From NCBI GenBank assembly GCA_002476905.1, contig DLND01000097.1, positions 1-8,050 of the forward strand: DNA of 8,050 bases. The letters are read 5' to 3'. The translations under genes and the position numbers were made by a program. How positions within the stretch are numbered: position 1 is the first letter of the stretch; each line of letters begins with the position of its first letter. Shown here one piece after another: positions 1-6,973 of this stretch. The notes beneath the pieces are model-generated. The model was not told the DNA's origin, made no database searches, and saw only the letters and a program-made list of their open reading frames with translations. This DNA comes from Flavobacteriales bacterium UBA7519 (GTDB lineage Bacteria; Bacteroidota; Bacteroidia; Flavobacteriales; Weeksellaceae).

Positions 1-13
1 GCTCTTCCGATCT
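1..13. other. Illumina adapter remnant at contig start
   Basis: The first 13 bases read GCTCTTCCGATCT, which is exactly the 3' end shared by the two standard Illumina TruSeq/paired-end adapters, the part that directly abuts the insert. It lies at the very first base of the window and is GC-richer than the AT-rich DNA that follows at base 14. This is almost certainly untrimmed library sequence at a contig end and not genomic DNA. The true genome then starts at about base 14, and the upstream promoter of the next gene is missing. Confidence 0.93.
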
Positions 14-39
14 AATAAATTAGATTAAAAATTATAACG

Positions 40-597
40 ATGTCAAACACACCCTCAAATATGCTGGCTTTAGGAACAAAAGCTCCGGATTTTAAACTTC
101 CTAATCCGTCAAAAAATAACGAATTGCAAAGCCTTGAATCTTTGAAAGGAAAGAAAGGAACTTTGGTTGTTTTTATGTGTAACCATTGTCCGTTTGTTCT
201 TCACATCATAGATAAATTAGAAGAATTGTACGAAGATTATAAATCTCAAGGAATAGAATTTATTGCGATTAATTCTAATGATGTAGATAGATATCCAGCA
301 GACTCTCCAGAGATGATGGTAGATTTTGTAGATGAAAGAAATATTCAATTTCCTTATTTATACGATGAATCTCAAGATGTAGCAAAAGCTTATGAAGCAG
401 CTTGTACACCGGATTTTTACTTCTTCGATGAAAATCTGAGTTTGATTTATCGTGGTCAAATGGATGATTCTCGTCCGGGAAATCAAAAAGAAATTACAGG
501 CGAGGATTTAATAATCGCTTTCGAAAATCTTTTAGCAGGAGCCGAGCAGGAAGATTTCCAGAAGCCAAGTTTAGGTTGCAATATCAAATGGAAATAA
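40..597 (+). CDS. Thioredoxin-family (AhpC/TSA-like redoxin) protein
   Basis: A 185-residue cytoplasmic thiol-disulfide protein of the redoxin/AhpC-TSA fold; no signal peptide or membrane segment is visible. The N-terminus has the redoxin entry pattern (GTKAPDFKLP, residues 12-21). The strand-loop-helix carries C47-N-H-C50 followed by PFV, replacing the usual WCxxC. A third cysteine, C122, lies just before T-P124, the position of the cis-proline. The region DDSRPGN (142-148) and the C-terminal GCNIKWK with C180 are typical of this CNHC subfamily. C47/C50 probably form the redox pair, but whether the protein is a peroxidase or a reductase cannot be told from sequence. The ATG at 40 is preferred; an in-frame ATG at 61 would remove seven residues that family members usually have. 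The promoter is lost at the contig end. The gene ends in a strong hairpin and converges with the NUDIX gene. Confidence 0.9.
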   Translation: MSNTPSNMLALGTKAPDFKLPNPSKNNELQSLESLKGKKGTLVVFMCNHCPFVLHIIDKLEELYEDYKSQGIEFIAINSNDVDRYPADSPEMMVDFVDERNIQFPYLYDESQDVAKAYEAACTPDFYFFDENLSLIYRGQMDDSRPGNQKEITGEDLIIAFENLLAGAEQEDFQKPSLGCNIKWK

Positions 598-602
598 AAA
601 CA

Positions 603-630
603 AAACTCCGGAAAGTAATTTCCGGAGTTT
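603..630. terminator. Bidirectional intrinsic terminator between convergent genes
   Basis: A perfect 12-bp stem (arms 603-614 and 619-630, core ACTCCGG/CCGGAGT) closes a GTAA loop. On the plus strand it starts six bases after the redoxin stop codon and is followed by CTTTT. On the minus strand the A-rich bases 593-605 become a T-rich tail, so it can also end the leftward transcript that leaves the NUDIX gene at 662. It probably serves both convergent units. Confidence 0.88.
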
Positions 631-661
631 CTTTTAATCAAAAAAAACTGTCAAATGACAA

Positions 662-1177
662 CTAATTTTTTGTAATATAATTTTTCAAAAATCGTTTCTG
701 AGATTCGAAAGCGATCTTGTCCAAATCAAGTTCTGAAGCTTTAATCCAAATCGTTTCAGAGATTTCAGATTCTTCTAAATGGATTTCAAATTTTTCCTGC
801 ACTTCATATAGATAGAACAAATCCAAAGTATTGTAATCAATATTTTTATAAGGATAAATATTCGGTTGGCTTCCAAGATATTTGAATTCTTTCGGATTGA
901 TTTTTAAACCTAATTCTTCATTCAATTCTCTGGAGCAAGTTTCTTCAGAGGTTTCTTTTGGATCTGTAAAACCGCCAGATAAATCCCATTTTCCTTTTCC
1001 CGGTTCTTGATTTCTAATGGTAAAAAATAATTCTTCCTTACATTGTATGATTACCGCAACTGCCGCAGCTGTGTTGTGATATAAAACAAAATCACAGTTG
1101 CTACAACTAAATCTGGTAATATTATTCCATTGCAAGCTTTCCTGGCCACATTTGGGACAGAATCTCAAATTTTCCAT
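662..1177 (-). CDS. NUDIX hydrolase with N-terminal zinc ribbon
   Basis: A 171-residue cytoplasmic hydrolase expected to cleave a nucleoside-diphosphate-linked substrate. The N-terminus holds a zinc ribbon with C7-x2-C10 and C25-x2-C28. The NUDIX box is complete: G69-x5-E75-x7-R83-E84-L85-x-E87-E88-x-G90-L91, with the Mg2+-binding glutamates present. After the box comes SQPNIYPY (103-110), which resembles the SQPWPFPxS signature of NADH pyrophosphatase NudC but is degenerate. The protein is also much shorter than NudC (about 257 residues), lacking its N-terminal domain. An NAD(H)-, ADP-ribose- or nucleotide-type substrate is possible and none can be assigned. It is the last gene of the minus-strand cluster, 20 bases after xerD, and ends at the shared terminator. 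No Shine-Dalgarno motif is seen, as is usual in Bacteroidota. Confidence 0.9.
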   Translation of the reverse strand: MENLRFCPKCGQESLQWNNITRFSCSNCDFVLYHNTAAAVAVIIQCKEELFFTIRNQEPGKGKWDLSGGFTDPKETSEETCSRELNEELGLKINPKEFKYLGSQPNIYPYKNIDYNTLDLFYLYEVQEKFEIHLEESEISETIWIKASELDLDKIAFESQKRFLKNYITKN

Positions 1178-1197
1178 GGGTTAAATTTAAGAAAAAA

Positions 1198-2109
1198 CTA
1201 GGCTGTATTTCTATTTCTAGGATGGAAATTTAAAATAACATCTCGCAATTCTTCGGTGTTAAGGTGGGTGTAGATCTGAGTTGTGGTGATGCTGCTGTGG
1301 CCCAGCATTTCTTGAATAAATCTAAGATCTGCGCCATTTTGCAAAAGATGGGTTGCAAAAGAATGTCTAAATGTATGGGGCGAAATACTTTTATTAATGC
1401 CTGCTTTCTGAGTTAATTCTTTTATGATAATAAAGACAATTACTCTGCTCATATTAGTTCCGCGACTGTTGAGGAAAAGAATGTCTTCATATTTTTTATT
1501 GATTTTATTATTGCATCTTACGTTGTGCAGGTAATCCAAAATATAATTTGCCGTAGATTTTGCTAGAGGAACAAGCCTCGTTTTATCTCCTTTGCCTTCT
1601 ATAATGACAAAGTTTTCCTTGAAATTAATATTGGATATTTTGAGATCTACCAATTCCGAGACTCTTAGTCCGCAGCCGTAAAGCACTTCCAGAATACACT
1701 CGTTTCTTTTGCCAATATCGGTATTTTTATCTACACTGTTGATGATTCTATTGATGTCATCTTCGCTTAAAGTGTCTGGCAGATAGAGTCCTAGTTTCGG
1801 CCCTTCTAATAATGATGCGGGATTGTCTTCTCTGTAATCTTCTTCGAGTATAAATCTAAAAAAAGCTTTTATAGAAGAAATAATCCGGGCTTGAGATCTT
1901 TCGCTGATCTTATTTTTAGAAAGTTGATAGATAAATTCCTGAAGATTTTCGTACGTGATGTTTTGAGGAGAGACCGTTTCTAAATCGGAAAGAGCAAAAA
2001 TTTCCAGTTTTTTAATGTCTCTAATGTAAGCGTCAAGTGTGTTTTGAGAGAAATTTTTTTCAAATTTCAGAAAATTTGAAAAATCATAAATTTTTTCGGA
2101 CCAGTTCAT
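1198..2109 (-). CDS. xerD: Tyrosine recombinase XerD (site-specific, dif-type)
   Basis: A 303-residue tyrosine recombinase. The N-terminal SAM-like core-binding domain spans about residues 5-90 and the catalytic domain about 110-295. All active-site residues are visible: R149 (GLRVSEL), K173 (GKGDK), H245 and R248 (HTFRHSFATHLL), H271 (LGHSS) and the nucleophile Y280 (QIYTH). As I recall the E. coli XerD numbering, each lies one position later, and the length is nearly the same (298), so this is a Xer housekeeping enzyme and not a phage integrase. XerC and XerD resolve chromosome dimers at dif, guided by FtsK. XerC versus XerD identity is inferred; XerD fits best. It lies 37 bases after the dCMP deaminase gene and 20 before the NUDIX gene, probably on one transcript. 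No dif-like site was recognised here. Confidence 0.93.
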   Translation of the reverse strand: MNWSEKIYDFSNFLKFEKNFSQNTLDAYIRDIKKLEIFALSDLETVSPQNITYENLQEFIYQLSKNKISERSQARIISSIKAFFRFILEEDYREDNPASLLEGPKLGLYLPDTLSEDDINRIINSVDKNTDIGKRNECILEVLYGCGLRVSELVDLKISNINFKENFVIIEGKGDKTRLVPLAKSTANYILDYLHNVRCNNKINKKYEDILFLNSRGTNMSRVIVFIIIKELTQKAGINKSISPHTFRHSFATHLLQNGADLRFIQEMLGHSSITTTQIYTHLNTEELRDVILNFHPRNRNTA

Positions 2110-2146
2110 AATTTGTGTGTGTTTTAGTTGTTTGTTAATGTTTATG

Positions 2147-2578
2147 TCATAAATTATATAATTCTTTTTCTGTAATATTTAAAATTTCTATACCTGCATT
2201 TTTCAAAAAGGACAATCCGCTGTCGTCAGAGTATCCTGTCATATACACTATTTTTGCTATGCCAGATTGCAGTATTAACTTGCTGCATTCTTTACATGGC
2301 GACATTGTAATATAAAGTGTAGCGCCTTTACAAGACTGTGTACTACCTGCAATTTTCAAAATTGCATTGGCTTCTGCATGCAGCACAAACCAATTGGTTT
2401 TTCCATCTTCATCCTCGCAATTATTCTCAAAACCAGATGGAGTGCCGTTATATCCATCGGAGATAATCATACGGTCTTTTACAATAATGGCACCTACTTT
2501 TTTCCTTTTACAATAAGACAAATTAGCCCATTCCATCGCCATTTTAAGATAGGCAATATCAAATTTATTATAATCCAT
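2147..2578 (-). CDS. Deoxycytidylate (dCMP) deaminase
   Basis: A 143-residue zinc-dependent deaminase of the cytidine/deoxycytidylate deaminase fold, converting dCMP to dUMP and so feeding thymidylate synthesis. The zinc site is H67-A-E69 (catalytic proton-shuttling glutamate) with P94-C95-x2-C98 (SPCKECS). The NGTPSGF stretch (44-50) followed by NNCE (52-55) is typical of dCMP deaminases and separates them from tRNA adenosine and riboflavin-type deaminases. The length fits the family (about 140-180). Relatives are named ComEB in Bacillus, but no competence role is implied here. It starts nine bases after the crotonase stop and ends 37 bases before xerD, so it is very likely co-transcribed. 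Allosteric control by dCTP/dTTP is known for some members and cannot be judged from this sequence. Confidence 0.93.
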   Translation of the reverse strand: MDYNKFDIAYLKMAMEWANLSYCKRKKVGAIIVKDRMIISDGYNGTPSGFENNCEDEDGKTNWFVLHAEANAILKIAGSTQSCKGATLYITMSPCKECSKLILQSGIAKIVYMTGYSDDSGLSFLKNAGIEILNITEKELYNL

Positions 2579-2587
2579 TTTGCAAAA

Positions 2588-3355
2588 TTAATGGAAAACA
2601 GGCTTCCTTTTTTCAAGAAATGCGGAAACGCCTTCTTTGAAATCGTCCTCAGAAAACAACTCTCCAAAATAATTAATCTCGCTTATCATTCCATTTTCTT
2701 TGTCGCTGGAATTAACAGCTTTAATGGCTTTTGCTATTCCTTGAGGAGAATTTTTAGCAATTTGAGAAGCCAGTTCTATTGCTTTTGGAATTAATTCTTC
2801 TTGAGAAAAAACATCATTAACCAGTCCAATAGATTTTGCTCTTTCTGCTGTTATCATTTTTGCAGAGAAAATCATTTCATTTGCCAGCCCTTTTCCTACC
2901 AGTTTGGGTAGTCTTTGTGTTCCGCCGTAACCGGGAATCAGTCCTAAAGTTACTTCAGGAAGTCCTAATTTTGCATTCTCGGACGCAAACCTGATATGGC
3001 AAGCCAAAGCTAATTCTAATCCTCCGCCTAAAGCAAAACCATTGATTGCTGCAATTACAGGTTTGTTAAGATTTTCAATCTTGTCAAAAACTTCATGACC
3101 TCTTTTGGACAATTTTTTTGCTTCTTCTGCTTGAAAAGATGAAAATTCTTTTATATCTGCGCCGGCAACAAAAGATTTCTCGCCACTTCCTGTAATAATA
3201 ATTGTGCTAACATTTTTTTCGGTTGACAGAAATCCTAAAACCATATCCAACTCATTGAAAACGCTTTTATTAAGGGCGTTTAGGCTTTCCGGCCTGTTAA
3301 TAATAATGGTCGCGATTTTTTCTTCTATGGTTAATTTTATACTTTCGTAATTCAT
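2588..3355 (-). CDS. Enoyl-CoA hydratase (crotonase family)
   Basis: A 255-residue crotonase-fold enzyme, probably hydrating trans-2-enoyl-CoA in fatty-acid or branched-chain acyl-CoA breakdown. The CoA/oxyanion-hole segment is AGADIKE (64-70), and GFALGGGLELALACH (107-121) supplies the second oxyanion glycine. Both catalytic acids are present, E114 and E134 (LPEVTLGLIPGYGGTQRL), 20 residues apart as in rat mitochondrial hydratase, so true hydratase chemistry is likely. The substrate chain length is unknown; 3-hydroxybutyryl-CoA dehydratase is an alternative. The start is set at the ATG encoding MNYESIK. A longer frame to 3445 exists, but its extra 30 residues are Lys/Ile/Phe-rich, unlike the family, and would include the promoter-like box at 3421-3428. 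It is the first gene of the four-gene minus-strand cluster and is divergent from the RlpA-like gene. Confidence 0.92.
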   Translation of the reverse strand: MNYESIKLTIEEKIATIIINRPESLNALNKSVFNELDMVLGFLSTEKNVSTIIITGSGEKSFVAGADIKEFSSFQAEEAKKLSKRGHEVFDKIENLNKPVIAAINGFALGGGLELALACHIRFASENAKLGLPEVTLGLIPGYGGTQRLPKLVGKGLANEMIFSAKMITAERAKSIGLVNDVFSQEELIPKAIELASQIAKNSPQGIAKAIKAVNSSDKENGMISEINYFGELFSEDDFKEGVSAFLEKRKPVFH

Positions 3356-3420
3356 TTGGAATAGAATCTTTTCTATAATGATTTTTGGAAATTTAAAAAT
3401 AACGTTTTTTTTATTATGAG

Positions 3421-3428
3421 CAAATTTA
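3421..3428 (-). promoter_or_regulatory. Candidate Bacteroidota -7 box for the hydratase-to-NUDIX cluster
   Basis: Read on the minus strand, these bases are TAAATTTG, a full match to the Bacteroidota -7 consensus TAnnTTTG. The box lies about 65 bases upstream of the hydratase ATG at 3355. No clear TTG -33 box is found 17-23 bases further upstream, so support is from the -7 element only. If real, it drives all four minus-strand genes. Confidence 0.5.
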
Positions 3429-3477
3429 TAATTAAAAAATATCATTTTAAGTAGAAAAAAAATAAATTAAATTTTAT

Positions 3478-3876
3478 ATGATTGCGAAAACTCTATTTAA
3501 AATCCCCTTTAATTCATTAAAAATTTTCATTGTAGCGGTGTTTTTTTTTATATATGCTTGTGGATCAAGATCTCCACATCAGGGAGGATATAGAACAACC
3601 ACGGTTTCTTTTTATGCTAACAAGTTCAACGGAAAAAGAACGGCTAGTGGGGAAATTTTCAGTAATTCCAAATTAACAGGTGCGCATCGCTCTCTTCCAT
3701 TTGGTTCCAAAGTGGAGATGATTAATACGGCTAACGAGAAGTCTGTGATTGTAGAAATTAATGACAGAGGGGCTCTAAAGGGATCCAGAGAATTTGATAT
3801 TAGTCAAAAAGCGTTTAAAAAAATAGCAAATCTGGAGGATGGTGTAGTGAAAATTAAATATAGACTCTTAAATTAA
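3478..3876 (+). CDS. RlpA-like septal-ring lytic transglycosylase lipoprotein
   Basis: A 132-residue secreted protein made almost only of the double-psi beta-barrel RlpA domain. A lysine-bearing N-terminus and hydrophobic segment (about 14-26) lead to IYAC28, a lipobox-like site with an unusual tyrosine at -2. It is thus probably a lipoprotein anchored in the outer or inner membrane. The domain runs from about residue 43 (SFYANKFNGKRTASGE) through LTGAHRSLPFGSKV to INDRGALKG and FDIS. E59, H70 and D96 have spacings of 11 and 26, the same as the residues proposed for catalysis in Pseudomonas aeruginosa RlpA (E120/H131/D157, from memory). It may therefore cleave stem-peptide-free glycan. It lacks the SPOR domain of larger RlpA proteins, so septal targeting is uncertain. 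It stands alone, divergent from the hydratase gene, with no clear terminator after it. Confidence 0.87.
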   Translation: MIAKTLFKIPFNSLKIFIVAVFFFIYACGSRSPHQGGYRTTTVSFYANKFNGKRTASGEIFSNSKLTGAHRSLPFGSKVEMINTANEKSVIVEINDRGALKGSREFDISQKAFKKIANLEDGVVKIKYRLLN

Positions 3877-3936
3877 ATCATTTCCTGATAGCCGTAAATA
3901 TATACTGCGATTCATTACATACTATTTAAAAATGTT

Positions 3937-3944
3937 TAAATTTG
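3937..3944 (+). promoter_or_regulatory. Candidate Bacteroidota -7 promoter box for eno
   Basis: TAAATTTG matches TAnnTTTG exactly. It lies 53 bases before the enolase ATG and predicts an A-rich untranslated leader of roughly 45 bases, with no Shine-Dalgarno motif. That arrangement is common for strongly expressed Bacteroidota genes. No TTG -33 box lies at the expected distance; only a weak TTC occurs at 3911. Some read-through from the RlpA-like gene is also possible because no terminator separates them. Confidence 0.55.
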
Positions 3945-3955
3945 CATTGCTTTAA

Positions 3956-5290
<1,335 letters not shown>

Positions 5291-5310
5291 TTTTAACAAA
5301 AATTTATAAT

Positions 5311-5342
5311 AAGGAGCATTCGATTTTTTTCGGATGCTCTTT
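5311..5342 (+). terminator. Intrinsic terminator after eno
   Basis: A 12-bp stem pairs 5311-5322 with 5331-5342 (core GGAGCATTCG with CGGATGCTCT, two G-U wobbles) around an eight-base A-T7 loop. It starts 20 bases after the enolase stop codon. The tail GTGTTTTTAT is only moderately T-rich, so termination may not be complete. It separates eno from gltA. Confidence 0.75.
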
Positions 5343-5460
5343 GTGTTTTTATCTATTTGATTATCAGTGTTATCACGTCGTGGTCATAATTTGTGAAAGT
5401 TATTTTTCAGTTCAATTAATAGCATTCATACAATCGATTGAGAGATATGACTTTTGTCAG

Positions 5461-5491
5461 TTGAGTATTTACACTTAAAGTATTATATTTA
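5461..5491 (+). promoter_or_regulatory. Candidate Bacteroidota promoter for gltA
   Basis: A TTG at 5461-5463 (-33 box) is followed, after a 20-base spacer, by TATATTTA at 5484-5491, seven of eight matches to TAnnTTTG. The spacing is within the 17-23 bases usual for flavobacterial promoters. It predicts a transcript start near 5497 and a very short A/T-rich leader of about 15 bases before the ATG at 5511. The rest of the spacer (about 5343-5460) holds no gene and no strong structure. Confidence 0.55.
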
Positions 5492-5510
5492 GCAAATAAA
5501 TTTTTTAAAA

Positions 5511-6797
5511 ATGTCTGATAATAAAGTTATATTAAATTACGATGGGAAAAACTTCGAATATCCAATCGTAGAAAGTACTATCGGTGACAGAGGAATTGAT
5601 ATTTCCAAGCTAAGAGATCAAACAGGATTGATCACCTTGGACTTAGGTTACAAAAACACAGGTGCCACTATCAGTGAAATAACTTACCTTGATGGAGACC
5701 AAGGCGAATTGTTCTACAGAGGTTATCCAATAGAGCAGATTGCTGAAAAATCGAATTTTACGGAGGTAATGTATCTATTACTGCACGGAGAATTGCCTAC
5801 AACCGATCAGTTTTCATCATTCGAAAATAACATCAAGAAATATAACTTCGTGGCAGATGAGATGAAAAGACTGATTGATGTTTTTCCTCGTTCTGCACAT
5901 CCAATGGGTGTTTTGTCTGCGCTTACTTCTGCGCTTACAGCATTTAACCCGAAGGCTGTGGATGTAAAGTCTAAAGAAGAAATGGATCTGGCTGCGGAAT
6001 TAATGATTGCAAAATTCTCTCATCTTTGCGCGTGGACTTACAGAAAGACTTTGGGACTTCCAATCAATCACGGCGACAATAGTCTTAACTATGTTGAAAA
6101 CTTCTATAAGATGACATTCAGACTTCCTTATGAGGAGTTCGAAATTGATCCTGTTGTGGTGGAGGCGCTTGATAAATTGTTAATCCTTCATGCAGACCAC
6201 GAGCAAAACTGTTCTACATCTACAGTGAGAATGGTTGGTTCTGCGCATACAGGATTATTCGCTTCTATTTCAGCTGGCGTTTCTGCACTTTGGGGTCCGC
6301 TTCACGGTGGTGCCAATCAGGCGGTAATCGAGATGCTTGAAATGATCGAAAAAGACGGAGGAGATGTTTCTAAATATGTCGCTAAAGCAAAAGATAAAGA
6401 AGATAGCTTCAGATTAATGGGCTTCGGTCACAGAGTGTATAAAAACTTTGACCCAAGAGCAAAAATCATCAAGAAAGCTGCTGACGATATTTTAGGAAAA
6501 TTAGGAATTCAGGACAAAGCGCTTGATATCGCTATGCAACTGGAAAGAGTTGCGCTGGAGGATGATTATTTCGTAGAAAGAAAACTATATCCGAATGTGG
6601 ATTTCTACTCAGGAATCATTTACAGAGCATTAGGAATCCCAACGGAAATGTTTACTGTAATGTTTGCTTTAGGAAGATTGCCAGGATGGATCTCTCAGTG
6701 GAAAGAAATGAGACTAAAAGGCGATCCTATCGGAAGACCAAGACAGGTTTACCAAGGAGCAGAAAAACGTAATTATGTAGATATTGCAAGCCGATAA
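5511..6797 (+). CDS. gltA: Citrate synthase (type II, E. coli-like)
   Basis: A 428-residue citrate synthase, condensing oxaloacetate and acetyl-CoA to start the TCA cycle. The length equals the hexameric type II enzymes of E. coli (427). The N-terminal beta-rich segment (about 1-60) typical of the bacterial NADH-sensitive type is present, leading into GELFYRGYPIEQIAE (65-79). The catalytic residues are visible: H265 (GPLHGGANQA), H307 (GFGHRVYKNFDPRA) and D364 (PNVDFYSGI). The substrate-binding segment HADHEQNCSTSTVR (227-240) is also intact. NADH inhibition is a family property and is not proven here. The start at 5511 gives the usual family N-terminus. It seems to be transcribed alone, from a promoter-like site about 20 bases upstream to a strong hairpin just after the stop. 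Confidence 0.98.
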   Translation: MSDNKVILNYDGKNFEYPIVESTIGDRGIDISKLRDQTGLITLDLGYKNTGATISEITYLDGDQGELFYRGYPIEQIAEKSNFTEVMYLLLHGELPTTDQFSSFENNIKKYNFVADEMKRLIDVFPRSAHPMGVLSALTSALTAFNPKAVDVKSKEEMDLAAELMIAKFSHLCAWTYRKTLGLPINHGDNSLNYVENFYKMTFRLPYEEFEIDPVVVEALDKLLILHADHEQNCSTSTVRMVGSAHTGLFASISAGVSALWGPLHGGANQAVIEMLEMIEKDGGDVSKYVAKAKDKEDSFRLMGFGHRVYKNFDPRAKIIKKAADDILGKLGIQDKALDIAMQLERVALEDDYFVERKLYPNVDFYSGIIYRALGIPTEMFTVMFALGRLPGWISQWKEMRLKGDPIGRPRQVYQGAEKRNYVDIASR

Positions 6798-6820
6798 AAA
6801 ATATAAAATTTAATCATATC

Positions 6821-6853
6821 ATCCTCGAAATTTATTTTTCGGGGATTTTTTTT
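6821..6853 (+). terminator. Intrinsic terminator after gltA
   Basis: A 10-bp stem (6821-6830 with 6837-6846, ATCCTCGAAA/TTTCGGGGAT, one G-U wobble) closes a TTTATT loop. A run of T residues follows directly (6847-6853). It begins 24 bases after the citrate synthase stop. This is a textbook rho-independent terminator and isolates gltA from the arginine-hydrolase unit. Confidence 0.88.
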
Positions 6854-6866
6854 CGGTGTTTTACAG

Positions 6867-6906
6867 ATTATCATAGAAATATCTCCAGCTATGTTATTAT
6901 CATAGA
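6867..6906. repeat. Paired 11-base direct repeat upstream of the arginine-hydrolase gene
   Basis: ATTATCATAGA occurs exactly at 6867-6877 and again at 6896-6906, 29 bases apart start to start. The second copy also overlaps a dyad, CTATG-N7-CATAG (6889-6905). The pair lies after the gltA terminator and 45-85 bases upstream of the -7 box of the next gene, where an activator or repressor could bind. No known operator was recognised; function is inferred from position only. Confidence 0.4.
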
Positions 6907-6950
6907 TTTTATTTACTGTATGCGGCGAGTTTCAATTTATTTTGTTTAAT

Positions 6951-6958
6951 TATATTTG
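6951..6958 (+). promoter_or_regulatory. Bacteroidota -7 promoter box for the arginine-hydrolase unit
   Basis: TATATTTG is a full match to TAnnTTTG. A weak -33 candidate, TTTC at 6930-6933, lies 17 bases upstream. Transcription would start near 6963, leaving a leader of only about 10 bases before the ATG at 6974. The box overlaps an in-frame TTG at 6956, which argues that this TTG is not a start codon. Confidence 0.6.
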
Positions 6959-6973
6959 CTTCATTCCTATCTT

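Noticed and set aside
1198..2109. Tyrosine recombinase as an integrase marking a mobile element or phage.
   Set aside because: Length and all six catalytic positions match housekeeping XerD with an offset of one; neighbours are metabolic, and no tRNA, att-type repeats or cargo genes are visible.
2378..2794. 138-codon plus-strand open frame opposite the dCMP deaminase and hydratase genes.
   Set aside because: It lies antisense to two well-supported genes, crosses their junction and has no recognisable domain; it is a shadow frame.
3468..3475. TAAATTTT as a -7 box for the RlpA-like gene.
   Set aside because: Seven of eight bases match, but transcription would start at or after the ATG at 3478. 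In such AT-rich sequence this is likely chance, and no promoter for this gene could be assigned.
3877..3889. ATCA-N5-TGAT hairpin after the RlpA-like gene as a terminator.
   Set aside because: Only four weak base pairs and no T-run follow.
5361..5382. TTATCA repeated nine bases apart (5361 and 5370) next to CACG-T-CGTG (5374-5382) in the eno-gltA spacer, as an operator.
   Set aside because: The elements are very short, lie about 80-100 bases from the gltA promoter-like boxes, and match no known site; they are likely chance in AT-rich DNA.
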